DNA of 64,000 nt from NBLH01 sp050296515 (GCA_050296515.1 JBNKRJ010000064.1:1-64000); one strand, 5' to 3'; positions 53,257 to 63,324 are shown, counted from the stretch's first letter. The notes: generated by a model from the letters alone, not told the origin. Numbers and translations are program-made.

Positions 53257-53361
53257 GAAAAGTGATGTTTTTATACTTTGCTTTTTTTTCTTAACAAACT
53301 AAAAATAAGTATTTTATATCACTTTTCTCCTTCTTTATTTATTTTTTCAGGTAACATTACT

Positions 53362-54399
53362 ATGAAATTGCTGGTTTTGAAATTTTTTACGCTTACAAGC
53401 GTTTTGGCATTAATTGCTTATACTAATAGTCCTGATTTGGATAAGACTCACATTTTAGCTCGAAAAATCGATTCTGTTTTAAACACAAATAACAATCAAT
53501 TTAACGGGGTAATTTTAGTAACTAAAAATGGCAAAGTACAATATGAAAAAGCCATTGGTTATGCCAATCTTGAATCTAAGAAACCTCTTGAGCTAAACAG
53601 CCAATTTGTAATTGGATCAATCAGCAAGCAGATAGCAGCGGTTTTGATAATGCAAGAATATGAAAAAGGAACTATCGGGCTTAATGACACTATTTCAAAA
53701 TACCTTTCTAACATTAAAATGCCCTGGATTGATTCTATTACTGTTCACCATTTACTAACGCACACTCACGGCATTGAAGAACTTGGTAAACATTTAAAGT
53801 TTAAGCCGGGCAGTCAGTTCTCATACTCACAGCTTGGTTATCAATTGCTTGCAGAAATTCTTGAAAAGGTAAAAGGACAGTCTTTTGTTGAAATTTCAAC
53901 CGAATTGTTTGCTAAATGCGGAATGACCAATACCTTTCATCCTGAAAACAAAAAATATCAGAATTTGGTAAAAGGATATGTTGAAAAAAATGGTAAGTTG
54001 GAATACACATCTACAAGCCTAAATAATTACGTACCTGCTGGTTGCTTTATTTCTACAGCAGAGGACCTTGCCAAATGGAATAAGTTGCTTCATAGCGGTA
54101 AGTTGGTAAATGACAACACCTATCAATTAATGTCAACAAGGTATGCAACCAGGCAGCATCCAATTTATGATGCAGTAGAGTATGGCTACGGCTTGCTTTT
54201 CCTTAAAGGTGAAAGCAAAACAAAGATTGGTGCATTTGGATATGCCGATGGTTTTGTGTCATCCAACTATTATTTTCCAAAAACAAAAACAAGTGTGATT
54301 ATTTTAGGAAATACTGCTAGAAACCTTGATGATTTTAAAAAGACGTTTTATTATCAGACGGTTATTACCGATTTAGTGAAAGAATTACTTGATGACTAA
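53362..54399 (+). CDS. Serine hydrolase of the beta-lactamase / penicillin-binding protein family
   Basis: 345 residues from ATG 53362, with a signal peptide (MKLLVLKFFTLTSVLALIAY). An upstream start at 53278 would add 28 residues unlike a signal. Active-site signs: S-x-x-K in IGSISKQIAAVL, Y-x-N-like YSQLGYQLLAEIL, and HTHG in VHHLLTHTHGIEELG. It belongs to the class C beta-lactamase-like serine hydrolases (Pfam Beta-lactamase), often peptidases or esterases of the cell wall. No resistance role is implied. Confidence 0.9.
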   Translation: MKLLVLKFFTLTSVLALIAYTNSPDLDKTHILARKIDSVLNTNNNQFNGVILVTKNGKVQYEKAIGYANLESKKPLELNSQFVIGSISKQIAAVLIMQEYEKGTIGLNDTISKYLSNIKMPWIDSITVHHLLTHTHGIEELGKHLKFKPGSQFSYSQLGYQLLAEILEKVKGQSFVEISTELFAKCGMTNTFHPENKKYQNLVKGYVEKNGKLEYTSTSLNNYVPAGCFISTAEDLAKWNKLLHSGKLVNDNTYQLMSTRYATRQHPIYDAVEYGYGLLFLKGESKTKIGAFGYADGFVSSNYYFPKTKTSVIILGNTARNLDDFKKTFYYQTVITDLVKELLDD

Positions 54400-54462
54400 T
54401 AAAATCATCAATTGAAGATATCTAAGTTTAACAAAAAATACTGAGAGAGGGAATTTTATTCC

Positions 54463-54470
54463 TATTTTTG
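54463..54470 (+). promoter_or_regulatory. Possible -7 element of prfB
   Basis: TATTTTTG matches the Bacteroidota -7 consensus TAnnTTTG and lies 18 bases before the ATG. No TTTG occurs at the right distance upstream. Confidence 0.35.
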
Positions 54471-54487
54471 CAGAAAACAAGATATTT

Positions 54488-55577
54488 ATGATTTTAAAAG
54501 AGCAAATTCAAGATATAGTTGATCGCCAGCGGGCGTTAAGGAGGCATCTTTGACATTGATGGCAAATTGATAGAACTTGAAAACGAAGAAGAAAAAACAC
54601 AGGCTCCTGATTTTTGGGACAACCCTAAAAAGGCGGAAGAACAAATGCGCAAAGTACGGTCCATAAAAAAATGGACAGATGCTTACCACCAAGTTGAAAC
54701 TGTTGTGGAAGATTTAGTGGTACTTAACGACTTTTTTAAAGAAGGAGAAGCTACAGAAGAAGAGGTAGGCAAACAGTTTGAAAAGTCGCTTGCACTGGTC
54801 GAAGACCTGGAGTCTCGCAACATGCTTAGAAATGAAGAAGATGCACTTGGAGCAGTACTCAAGATAAATTCAGGCGCTGGTGGTACCGAAAGCCTTGATT
54901 GGACAGGTATGTTGATGCGCATGTATGTTCGCTGGGGTGAACAAAACGGCTACAGAGTCAAAGAGGCTTATCGCCTTGATGGTGAAATAGTTGGTGTAAG
55001 TACAGTTACCCTTGAGTTTGAAGGAGATTATGCTTATGGCATGCTAAAAAGTGAGAATGGAGTACATCGCCTTGTTCGGTTATCTCCATTTGATTCAGCA
55101 AACAAAAGGCACACTACCTTTGCTTCTGTTTTTGTTACCCCAATGGTTGATGATTCAATTGAAATTGAAATAAATCCGGCAGAGATTAAGTGGGAAACTT
55201 ATCGCTCGGGAGGAGCCGGGGGACAAAACGTAAACAAGGTAGAAACCGGGGTTCGATTGCGTCATGAGCCATCTGGTATTATCATTGAAAACACAGAGAC
55301 CCGTTCCCAATTGAAAAACAAGGAAAATGCAATGCGTTTGCTTAAATCGCACTTGTACGAATTGGAACTGAGGAAGAAGCAGGAAGAGCAGGCAAAAATT
55401 GAAGGAAACAAGAAGAAAATTGAATGGGGATCGCAAATCCGATCATATGTGATGCACCCCTACAAAATGGTGAAAGATCTACGAACCGGTCATGAAACAG
55501 GTAATGTACAGGCTGTGATGGATGGAGATCTTAATGGTTTTATCAAAAGCTATTTGATGCAATTTGGTGGTGAATAA
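54488..55577 (+). CDS. prfB: Peptide chain release factor 2, with programmed +1 frameshift
   Basis: Reads UGA and UAA stop codons. Translation starts at ATG 54488 (MILKEQIQDIVDRQRALRRH), reads CTT at 54548 and meets in-frame TGA at 54551-54553; a +1 shift to GAC at 54552 continues (DIDGKLIELENEEEK..) to the stop at 55575-55577. The product is 362 residues, close to the usual 365. Motifs: SPF in RLSPFDSANKRHTTFAS and GGQ in RSGGAGGQNVNKVETG. The frameshift signal is described separately. Convergent with the 55586 gene, eight bases apart. Confidence 0.97.
54537..54554 (+). promoter_or_regulatory. Programmed +1 frameshift signal in prfB
   Basis: TAAGGAGG (54537-54544) is a full complement of the 16S rRNA 3' anti-SD CCUCCUUA, three bases before CTT TGA C (54548-54554). 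Spacing and slip codon match the E. coli autoregulation signal. Low RF2 lets the ribosome pause at TGA and slip to give more RF2. Confidence 0.95.
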
Positions 55578-55585
55578 AGGTATAC

Positions 55586-56098
55586 TTACCTCCATAACTT
55601 TTTTAAAAGAGAGGTGTTTTCTTCAAGATTTACGAGTTGAAAATGCCCTTTTACCATTTTTATTATCCTGCATTTTATTTTATCAGGTTTGTAATTTTTC
55701 TTTTTCTGCCATTCTTTTGGTACTACATGATGTTCATAACCATCTTTATCGACAACAATAATATCGTAATGCTTCAATTTCTTTGATTTTCCGCTAAAGG
55801 GATCAAATTCATTTTCTATGGTGATTTGCATTCTGACAAAATCAAAATCGTAAATTCCGCCAAGTTCGTAATAGGGATGCTCCGGCTCAAAAGAGATCTT
55901 TCCTGAACAATCGACCCGGGTAATCAAACACTTAATCATCTGACCTGATTGAAGGTTGTAATGCCGATAATGCATTGAGGGAATCACAAACCTTTCAGCA
56001 TCATCGTTTTCAAAAACAAGGTGTTCCTCGTCTATAAAAACCTTTTTTATGAATTTAAATTCATATACCTGACCTTCGATGTATTTCTTTTTAGCCAT
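55586..56098 (-). CDS. Hypothetical beta-rich cytoplasmic protein
   Basis: 170 residues without signal or membrane segment. It begins MAKKKYIEGQVYEFKFIKKV and has several short basic strand segments (SGQMIKCLITRVDCSGKISF, VPKEWQKKKNYKPDKIKCRI), which suggests repeated OB/S1-like small barrels. That would fit nucleic-acid binding but is not shown. It converges on prfB and is followed on its own strand by nothing. Confidence 0.7.
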   Translation of the reverse strand: MAKKKYIEGQVYEFKFIKKVFIDEEHLVFENDDAERFVIPSMHYRHYNLQSGQMIKCLITRVDCSGKISFEPEHPYYELGGIYDFDFVRMQITIENEFDPFSGKSKKLKHYDIIVVDKDGYEHHVVPKEWQKKKNYKPDKIKCRIIKMVKGHFQLVNLEENTSLLKKLWR

Positions 56099-56166
56099 TA
56101 ATCTGTAATGTGCAATCCTGATATATTATTATTACGAAACAAGTACAATGAAAAACAAACGATAAA

Positions 56167-57786
56167 TTATTTATTTAGTTCTTTAATTGCCCGTTCTAAA
56201 ACATTGTCAACTTTCTGTAAAACTGGATAATACCCTTCGTTGTTAACGATGTTTCTGCAAATATATGCATACAGATAAGTTTTAATCAGCTGTTCCGATT
56301 CATAGATTTCAGTGATTTTTGGATTCAATCCTTTTTTTCTAACATCTTGAAGGAAATCAGCAAATATGTTTTTACTTTCCAAATGGTTAATAATGTCTTT
56401 ATAATCAGCGAATTGTGATAATGTTTCGCGATGCTGGTTGGTATAATTTAAAGCATAATTATAAATCATTGTTTTTCTGGATACCTGTCTGTAAAATGGA
56501 GTTTGACCCACAGTATCAATAGGTACAAAAATGTCTGGCATTATTCCGCCTCCTCCGTATACAACTTTTCCTCCTTTGGTTGTATACTTGTTCTTTTCAT
56601 TGAAAATAATACTGTCTGCAGTTTCAAATTCACCATGTTCGTATCTGTTCATTAGTTCATGCTCATAATCTGCCACACCATTATTGTAAGGCTTTTGAAT
56701 ACTTCTTCCTGTAGGGGTGTAGTAGCGTGCAATGGTTAGCCGCATTGCTGAACCATCTCTAAAATAAGTGGTTTCCTGAACAAGCCCTTTTCCAAATGAG
56801 CGTCGGCCAATAATTGTTCCTCTGTCATTATCCTGTATTGCCCCGGAAACAATTTCGCTTGCCGAAGCTGACCACGAATCAATTAAAACAACCAGCTCGC
56901 CTTCTTCAAACAAACCATCAGCAGTTGCTAAGTAATCAGCTCTTGGTCTTTCTTTACCTTCGGTATATACAATCAGTTCATTCTCCTTCAAAAACTCATC
57001 CGCTATTTTGATGGCTGCATCTAAGTACCCTCCTGTATTAGAGCGTAAATCAAGGATCAGTTTTTTCATTCCTTGTCCTTTTAGCTTTTTCAGGCCTTCA
57101 ATAAATTCTTCGTAGGTAGTTCGTGCAAAAGTGCTGATTTTTATATACCCTGTGGTGGGATTTATCATATAAGATACATCCACACTGTACAGAGGTATCT
57201 TATCACGGGTGATTTCAAAGCTCAGAAGCTCGGGATAACCAATTCGTGCTACCCCAATAGAAACTTTAGTTCCACCTTTTCCCTTTAGTTTTTGAATTAC
57301 CTGATCATTGGTAATTCCAATGCCCGCAAATAGTGAATCATTTATTGTTACAATTTTATCACCTGCTAAAACACCAACTTTTTCAGCCGGACCTCCGACA
57401 ATAGTGCTTATCACTAACACTGTGTCATTCAGTATGTTAAACTGAACACCGATTCCCTCAAAATTTCCTTCAAGGGGTTCGCTTACTTCCTGCAAATCTC
57501 TGGCTGGAATGTAAACCGAATGAGGATCGAGGTGCTCTAGCATCATCGGTATGGTTTTTTCTAATAAATCGTATTTCGAAACAGAGTCAACGTACTCTTT
57601 TTCAATAACATCAAGAATGAAATCCAGCTTATTCGGGTCTGACTTAAACACAAAGCTGGTTGTTCCGTCGTCTGTATTTAGGCTTTTTCCAATAAAAATT
57701 CCTCCGGCCAGCACAAATGCCAAAATTATAGGTGCGACAATAGCTAATTTTGAATTTCTAAATTTTGGTTCTGAATCGTATGTCAT
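56167..57786 (-). CDS. S41-family C-terminal processing protease (CtpA-like)
   Basis: 539 residues. One N-terminal membrane helix or signal (about 15-33), a PDZ domain (about 95-175: LEGNFEGIGVQFNILNDTVL, GPAEKVGVLAGDKI), then the S41 catalytic domain: TTGYIKISTFARTTYEEF, KLILDLRSNTGGYLDAAI, the Ser in DSWSASASEIVSGAIQ and the Lys in GRRSFGKGLVQET. The last about 130 residues form a helical extension. It cuts unfolded or C-terminal peptides in the periplasm. It precedes no clear partner. Confidence 0.94.
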   Translation of the reverse strand: MTYDSEPKFRNSKLAIVAPIILAFVLAGGIFIGKSLNTDDGTTSFVFKSDPNKLDFILDVIEKEYVDSVSKYDLLEKTIPMMLEHLDPHSVYIPARDLQEVSEPLEGNFEGIGVQFNILNDTVLVISTIVGGPAEKVGVLAGDKIVTINDSLFAGIGITNDQVIQKLKGKGGTKVSIGVARIGYPELLSFEITRDKIPLYSVDVSYMINPTTGYIKISTFARTTYEEFIEGLKKLKGQGMKKLILDLRSNTGGYLDAAIKIADEFLKENELIVYTEGKERPRADYLATADGLFEEGELVVLIDSWSASASEIVSGAIQDNDRGTIIGRRSFGKGLVQETTYFRDGSAMRLTIARYYTPTGRSIQKPYNNGVADYEHELMNRYEHGEFETADSIIFNEKNKYTTKGGKVVYGGGGIMPDIFVPIDTVGQTPFYRQVSRKTMIYNYALNYTNQHRETLSQFADYKDIINHLESKNIFADFLQDVRKKGLNPKITEIYESEQLIKTYLYAYICRNIVNNEGYYPVLQKVDNVLERAIKELNK

Positions 57787-57929
57787 TTGAAAATTTGTGT
57801 AAGTATTTGTCTGTTATATAAATAAATCATCCCTTTAAGCAGAATTCACAAAAGTAAAAAAAAGAATCAAAAGCCTTTGTTGCTATTTAAAACTGATCTT
57901 TTGGAAATTCAGAAACAACAGAACTTTTT

Positions 57930-58364
57930 TTATTTATCCTTTTCTAACTCAGTATAAATTATTTCTATCCCTGCTCTTTCTAAAAGTTTTACTCCTTCAT
58001 CAAGGCGGTACCTTTCTGTAAATACAACTCTCAAAATTCCTGCCTGAATAATTAGTTTCGCACATTCAAGGCAGGGAGAAGTCGTTACATAAAGCGTGGC
58101 ACCATCACTACTGTTGTTCGATTTTGCTACTTTGGTAATAGCATTGGCTTCTGCATGTAGAACGTAAGGCTTTGTTTTATTATTTTCATCCTCGCAAATA
58201 TTTTCAAAGCCGGATGGAGTTCCATTGTACCCATCTGAGATAATCATTTTATCTTTAACTATTAATGCGCCGACTTTTCTTCTTTTACAGTAGGAATTTT
58301 CGGCCCATATTTTGGCCATATCAAGGTATCTTTTGTCGAGGTCAAGTTGCTTTCTATCAGTCAT
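57930..58364 (-). CDS. dCMP deaminase (ComEB-like)
   Basis: 144 residues, zinc deaminase. Zinc site: VLHAEANAI (residues about 70-78) and SPCLECAKLI. CKRRKVGALIVKDKMIISDG and YNGTPSGFENICED are the dCMP-deaminase signatures; the C-terminal VVFTERYRLDEGVKLLERAG completes the fold. It makes dUMP for thymidylate synthesis. Its start lies three bases after the stop of the 58368 gene on the same strand, so the two are in one unit. Confidence 0.93.
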   Translation of the reverse strand: MTDRKQLDLDKRYLDMAKIWAENSYCKRRKVGALIVKDKMIISDGYNGTPSGFENICEDENNKTKPYVLHAEANAITKVAKSNNSSDGATLYVTTSPCLECAKLIIQAGILRVVFTERYRLDEGVKLLERAGIEIIYTELEKDK

Positions 58365-58367
58365 TTG

Positions 58368-59195
58368 CTAGTTAAATAATAAGTCTGTGAAATAATTGCC
58401 ACCAGAAATAGTTTGTATTGTGTCGGGAATAGCTTTAAAGATTTTTCTCTGTGGTCCCCCGGCAGTAACCTGATCATACACAAAATCATCTGCAGTAACT
58501 ACAATTTTTAAACCCGAGGCTGTTGCCGGAACAGCAATAGAATAGTCACTATTGGCATCAGTAGTCGTGTAGTTAATTGTCTGCTCATAGGCAATACTTA
58601 ATATTTCTCCATCCCCTGTGTGATTAACATAGTTAACCAATTGATTTGGTTCGATGTAAGAGGTAATTTGTAATCCATTTGGTGCACTTTCCAGGGTCCC
58701 ATTGGTTATATCCAAATCAGCAAGTGTTCTTCCTGAAATTGTTGCTGTTCCAGGGCCGGTTAATGGAAATAAAGCAATCATAGTAGCTGCGTTTCTTAGG
58801 TTGTTCGAATCATATTCTCCTGAATCTATAGCTGCTGAAAGATCAACAACCATGTTTGCAGCAGTATGTTCCGGATACCTGATATTTACAGCTGCAATAC
58901 CTGCAGCCAGATTATTAAAAGTTGCTAAACCAGTTGTATCTGTAGCCACACTATAAATACTGTCATTCATAACTAAAGAAACAATTGCGCTGTCAATTCC
59001 CATAGTCGACTTAAAACTAGTACCTCCACCAGAAACAACTAAAACTGTGTATCGCACCGTTTTTCCTGAAATATTATCCTTTTTTGAGGGTGGCTCAGGC
59101 GCTGGTTCTTCATTTGCTTTTGTACAGGCTAAGAAAGCCACTGATGCAATTAATAAAATTGTAAAAGCCTGTTTTAAAAATTTATATAAGCTCAT
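58368..59195 (-). CDS. Lipoprotein with carboxypeptidase-regulatory-like region
   Basis: 275 residues; signal peptide and lipobox VAFLAC (Cys 24), then a charged proline-rich linker (EEPAPEPPSKK). The domain at 40-110 (TVRYTVLVVSGGGTSFKSTM, SVATDTTGLATFNNLAAGIA) resembles a carboxypeptidase-regulatory or CarboxypepD_reg-like sandwich, with a second similar part in the C-terminal half. Unknown function. It is in a tight unit between the outer-membrane protein at 59205 and the dCMP deaminase. Confidence 0.7.
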   Translation of the reverse strand: MSLYKFLKQAFTILLIASVAFLACTKANEEPAPEPPSKKDNISGKTVRYTVLVVSGGGTSFKSTMGIDSAIVSLVMNDSIYSVATDTTGLATFNNLAAGIAAVNIRYPEHTAANMVVDLSAAIDSGEYDSNNLRNAATMIALFPLTGPGTATISGRTLADLDITNGTLESAPNGLQITSYIEPNQLVNYVNHTGDGEILSIAYEQTINYTTTDANSDYSIAVPATASGLKIVVTADDFVYDQVTAGGPQRKIFKAIPDTIQTISGGNYFTDLLFN

Positions 59196-59204
59196 ATGAT
59201 TTGA

Positions 59205-60413
59205 TTATTTAAAGTTCTTAATAAAGAAGTCTCTGTTGAAATTTATGTAAAAAAGATACCAATAATCACCAGTATAATTATAAAGGTCTGAATAGACTTC
59301 AAATCCTGCACCTACATCAAGACCAGGTAAAATTTTCTTTTCAAACATAAAACGGGTGTTGATTAAGGCCCGTTCCCGCTCTGTATATCCATCATATATT
59401 GTTGAAACCGAGCTAAATATTGGATGCCCTCTGCCCGACATGTAAGAATCACCATACCAGTGCGCAACCCTCAAATTAAAAAAACTTGCCTTAACTGAAG
59501 CAACCGAATAAATTCCATAGCCTTGAATGTATGGAAACTGGTTTTCAGTTGACATATCGTTATACCCTGCCAGAAAACTTTCAAAAGTGGCCGATTTAAA
59601 AAAGTTTCCGTTTAGGTTCAGGGTATAGTTTAATCCAACAGCAGAGTTATTCAGCGTTATTAGCTTTTTTTCGGTCTCGTTTATCTGCCCACCCTGATGA
59701 ACAAATATCATTTGAAATGGTATTGATAAGTTGTGTTTTTTATCTCTTCCATTTAAAAATATCTTATTCGATAAACCCAAGGTGAAAATCTCTTGTTTAT
59801 CATCTCCTTTAAAGATAAATTGCTGCCAATTAATCCAAATATCACCTTTATAAATTTTTGTATCGAATAAAAACTGCAACCCGTTTTCAATATTTTCGGT
59901 ATAGAAATATTCGTGCCTGAAAAGAGGTTCAATAGTTTCATGATTTGCGCTTCCGTATAGGGTCCCAATAATTATATCAGTTGATTTACTTGCTTTAAAA
60001 TGAAATCTAAGAGTAGGAATTACCTTCGAGAATTCATCAATGCCTGAATATTTTAAAAGGTGTGCACCAACTTCAATTTTTGCATTAGCAGCAGGATAAT
60101 AAACAAATTTTGGATTAATGAAATATCCAATTAAAGTGTAACCCTGAATAAAATCGCCAAAGTATTCGTTGTTTTTCAGAAAATTTGAGTTTTCAATTCT
60201 AAAAAGTAAAGAATTTTCCTGTGCACTATCAAGTTTTGATTCCTGATAAAAAGATTCAGGATAATATTGCGCATTTATTTTTTGTGAGTATATAATAAAA
60301 GGTATAATCAGTACTAATATTGGAAATGTTCTTTTTGCGCTTTGTGTTATGTTTTTCACAATCAGTAAGTTCCTCCTGTGTTTTACGTTTTTGATAAGGC
60401 TATCAAAATTCAT
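59205..60413 (-). CDS. Outer-membrane beta-barrel protein, unknown
   Basis: 402 residues with a signal peptide (about 1-47, long basic N-region then SAKRTFPILVLIIPFIIYSQ and INAQ). The remainder alternates short aromatic strands (IVYGSANHE-type, GDIWINWQQFIFKG, NLRVAHWYGDSYMSG) and ends YWYLFYINFNRDFFIKNFK, a phenylalanine-rich barrel end. No family recognised. It precedes the lipoprotein gene by nine bases on the same strand, so a porin-lipoprotein pair is likely. Confidence 0.65.
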   Translation of the reverse strand: MNFDSLIKNVKHRRNLLIVKNITQSAKRTFPILVLIIPFIIYSQKINAQYYPESFYQESKLDSAQENSLLFRIENSNFLKNNEYFGDFIQGYTLIGYFINPKFVYYPAANAKIEVGAHLLKYSGIDEFSKVIPTLRFHFKASKSTDIIIGTLYGSANHETIEPLFRHEYFYTENIENGLQFLFDTKIYKGDIWINWQQFIFKGDDKQEIFTLGLSNKIFLNGRDKKHNLSIPFQMIFVHQGGQINETEKKLITLNNSAVGLNYTLNLNGNFFKSATFESFLAGYNDMSTENQFPYIQGYGIYSVASVKASFFNLRVAHWYGDSYMSGRGHPIFSSVSTIYDGYTERERALINTRFMFEKKILPGLDVGAGFEVYSDLYNYTGDYWYLFYINFNRDFFIKNFK

Positions 60414-60539
60414 TCCTTAAAGGTATTTAGTTTTTTTAAGTGGCAAATGTAATCAGAAATTTTAATTAAGCTTATTCCATTGCATTGCAAATATTATGCA
60501 GAATGGCGATATTTGCGAAAAAGCCCTAAAATCAAAAAA

Positions 60540-61451
60540 GTGAATAAACCTGAAATTCAAAACAAAAGGCGACTTGCCTATGTAGAAGGAGTCGTATCCA
60601 TTATTGTTAACACCCTTTTATTTGTTCTAAAATACTGGGCTGGAATTGTTTCCGGATCCATTGCTTTAGTTGCTGATGCGTGGCATACTTTGTCCGATTC
60701 CCTGAGTTCTATAATTGTGATTGTTGGAACAAAATTATCCGGAAAAAAGGCTAGTAAAAAACATCCATTTGGCTATGGTCGTTGGCAACAGATATCTGCA
60801 ATTTTTGTCGGGGTATTGCTCAGTATGGTTGCGTTTGAGTTTGCCAGAGAATCTATTGCAAAATTTGCTGACAAAGAAGCTGCAAACTTTGGAACCATTG
60901 CTATAGTGGTAACTATTATTTCAATTGTTTTAAAAGAAGTTTTGGCAAGATATGCTATTAACATTGGGAAAAAAACTGATAATAGTGTAGTAAAAGCGGA
61001 TGGCTGGCACCACCGAAGCGATGCCTTATCTTCTGTAGTCGTACTGGTTGGTATATTTTTACGTGATTTTTTTTGGTGGATAGATAGTGTGCTTGGAATG
61101 GCTATTGCACTACTCCTTTTTTATGCTGTTTATGACATAATTAAAGAGGCAATTAGTAAACTTCTTGGTGCTGAAGCCTCCGACGAATTAATTAACCAGG
61201 TAAAAGCGCATATAAATAAGTCTTTTAAAGCACCTCTCTGCGCACATCATTTTCATTTGCATGATTATGGAGATCATAAAGAACTTAGTTTCCATATTAT
61301 GCTGGATGAAAGAATGGATTTGAAAACTTCGCACGAAATTGTTGACGGAATTGAGGAAACCCTTAGAAATGAAATGCAAATTGAAGCAACCATTCATGTT
61401 GATCCACTAAAAGAAAACCAAATTGGCAATTGTGAGGAAATTGGTGATTAG
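60540..61451 (+). CDS. Cation diffusion facilitator transporter
   Basis: 303 residues from GTG 60540 (MNKPEIQNKRRLAYVEGVVS); a TTG at 60480 would add 20 unlike residues. Six membrane helices (about 12-35, 38-58, 77-97, 112-132, 150-172, 175-195) carry metal ligands: ALVADAWHTLSDSLSSI (helix 2, DxxxD) and KADGWHHRSDALSSVVV (helix 5, HxxxD). The C-terminal domain has HINKSFKAPLCAHHFHLHDY. Exports zinc or iron-type divalent cations by proton exchange. No metal-regulator gene is next to it. Confidence 0.92.
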   Translation: MNKPEIQNKRRLAYVEGVVSIIVNTLLFVLKYWAGIVSGSIALVADAWHTLSDSLSSIIVIVGTKLSGKKASKKHPFGYGRWQQISAIFVGVLLSMVAFEFARESIAKFADKEAANFGTIAIVVTIISIVLKEVLARYAINIGKKTDNSVVKADGWHHRSDALSSVVVLVGIFLRDFFWWIDSVLGMAIALLLFYAVYDIIKEAISKLLGAEASDELINQVKAHINKSFKAPLCAHHFHLHDYGDHKELSFHIMLDERMDLKTSHEIVDGIEETLRNEMQIEATIHVDPLKENQIGNCEEIGD

Positions 61452-61653
61452 GAAATAATGTAACTCAAATCTAATTTCCGAAATATTTATCTGGTAACAG
61501 GTGAAGCCTTAATACATTTGGCTTTCACGTTTTAGCTTCTATTACATCTTTCGTTTTGTCTCAATAGTTACTCAACAAATTCTGAGGAGCAAAACCTGGG
61601 GAAATATCATGTCAATTTTAGTCTTTTTAACTTATCAGTCTTAAATATTTTCT

Positions 61654-61661
61654 TATCTTTG
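61654..61661 (+). promoter_or_regulatory. Possible -7 promoter element of the suf operon
   Basis: TATCTTTG matches TAnnTTTG and lies 79 bases before sufB. The -33 part is a T-run (61624-61628) rather than TTTG at the expected spacing, so the call is moderate. Confidence 0.4.
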
Positions 61662-61740
61662 TGCTTTATTTAGATTAATTATAAATAAGAAGAGTTTGAT
61701 ATTCAAATAAATAGCTAAATTGCTAGAAAAAAATATAAAA

Positions 61741-63192
61741 ATGAGCGCTTTAGAAGATGATAAAATTTTAGAAGAATATAGTGCGAAAGAATACGAAGCA
61801 GGATTTTTTACCGATATCGAAACGGAGGTTTTCCCTAAAGGTTTAAACGAAGATGTGATAAGAGGTATATCTGCAAAGAAAAATGAGCCTGAGTTCATGC
61901 TCAACTTCCGATTAAAAGCCTTTAAAAGATGGAAAGAAATGGTGGAGCCAGAATGGGCACATTTAAAATATGAAAAACCTGATTTCCAAGACATCAGCTA
62001 TTATGCAGCACCTAAAAATATGCCTAAATACAATAGTTTGGATGAAGTAGACCCTGAGCTATTAAAAACTTTTGAGAAATTAGGCGTTCCGCTGGAAGAG
62101 CAGAAACATCTGGCTGGCGTAGCGGTTGATGTGGTGATGGATAGTGTTTCAGTTCATACTACCTTTAAAGAGACGCTTAAAGAAAAAGGCATTATATTTT
62201 GCTCAATAAGTGAAGCTATTCAGGATCATCCAGAACTGGTTGAAAAATACCTGGCTTCAGTAGTACCTGCAGGTGACAACTTTTATGCAGCATTAAATTC
62301 TGCTGTTTTCACCGATGGTTCGTTTGCATATATTCCAAAAGGAGTAAGGTGCCCAATGGAATTATCAACGTATTTTCGTATAAATCAGGCAAATACAGGA
62401 CAATTTGAACGTACACTAATTGTTGCGGATGAAGGCAGCTATGTAAGTTACCTTGAAGGTTGTACTGCGCCAAGCCGTGATGAAAACCAATTGCACGCCG
62501 CAGTGGTTGAAATTGTAACCATGAAGGATGCAGAAGTGAAATACTCAACTGTCCAAAACTGGTACCCTGGAGATAAAAAAGGTAAAGGTGGAGTATATAA
62601 CTTTGTAACGAAACGAGGTATTTGCAAAGGCGACAACTCAAAAATATCATGGACACAGGTTGAAACTGGTTCAGCGGTGACCTGGAAATATCCAAGTACT
62701 ATTCTGAAAGGTGATAATTCAGTAGGTGAATTTTATTCAGTTGCTGTTACTAATAATTTCCAACAGGCAGATACTGGTACGAAAATGATTCACATTGGAA
62801 GAAACACAAAAAGTACCATTATATCAAAAGGTATCTCCTTAGGTGAAAGTAACAATAGCTATCGAGGACTGGTAAAAATCAACCCTAAAGCTAATAATGC
62901 AAGAAACTATTCGCAGTGCGATTCGCTTTTAATAGGCAGTAAGTGCGGAGCACATACTTTCCCTTATATTGAATCGGAGAACCCAACAGCAGTTGTCGAA
63001 CACGAAGCGACAACATCAAAAGTATCTGAAGACCAGATATTTTACTGTATGCAACGTGGGTTAGACGAAGAGGATGCAATTAGCTTAATTGTTAACGGTT
63101 TTGCAAAAGAAGTACTTAACCAACTACCAATGGAGTTTGCGGTGGAAGCACAAAAACTGTTATCATTGACATTAGAAGGAAGTGTTGGTTAA
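61741..63192 (+). CDS. sufB: Fe-S cluster assembly protein SufB
   Basis: 483 residues from ATG 61741 (MSALEDDKILEEYSAKEYEA); a TTG at 61720 would add seven residues. It is the large scaffold of the SufBC2D complex for iron-sulfur assembly. Family signs: FAYIPKGVRCPMELSTYFRI, EGCTAPSRDENQLHAAVVE, RGICKGDNSKISWTQVETGS, and the C-terminal QCDSLLIGSKCGAHTFPYIE with the reactive Cys. It is followed by sufC, 132 bases downstream. Confidence 0.97.
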   Translation: MSALEDDKILEEYSAKEYEAGFFTDIETEVFPKGLNEDVIRGISAKKNEPEFMLNFRLKAFKRWKEMVEPEWAHLKYEKPDFQDISYYAAPKNMPKYNSLDEVDPELLKTFEKLGVPLEEQKHLAGVAVDVVMDSVSVHTTFKETLKEKGIIFCSISEAIQDHPELVEKYLASVVPAGDNFYAALNSAVFTDGSFAYIPKGVRCPMELSTYFRINQANTGQFERTLIVADEGSYVSYLEGCTAPSRDENQLHAAVVEIVTMKDAEVKYSTVQNWYPGDKKGKGGVYNFVTKRGICKGDNSKISWTQVETGSAVTWKYPSTILKGDNSVGEFYSVAVTNNFQQADTGTKMIHIGRNTKSTIISKGISLGESNNSYRGLVKINPKANNARNYSQCDSLLIGSKCGAHTFPYIESENPTAVVEHEATTSKVSEDQIFYCMQRGLDEEDAISLIVNGFAKEVLNQLPMEFAVEAQKLLSLTLEGSVG

Positions 63193-63324
63193 GAATTAAA
63201 AATTTAGAATTAGAAATTAAGAATTAGAATTTTGGAACTTTGATTGAAATTGCTAAAAGATCTGTAAAAATCCGTTTAATCAGTCAAATCAGTGTTCCAT
63301 TAAAATCTTAAAAATTGAAATTCC

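Noticed and set aside
53278..53361. Upstream extension of the serine hydrolase
   Set aside because: It lacks a signal-like start, whereas ATG 53362 gives a normal signal peptide.
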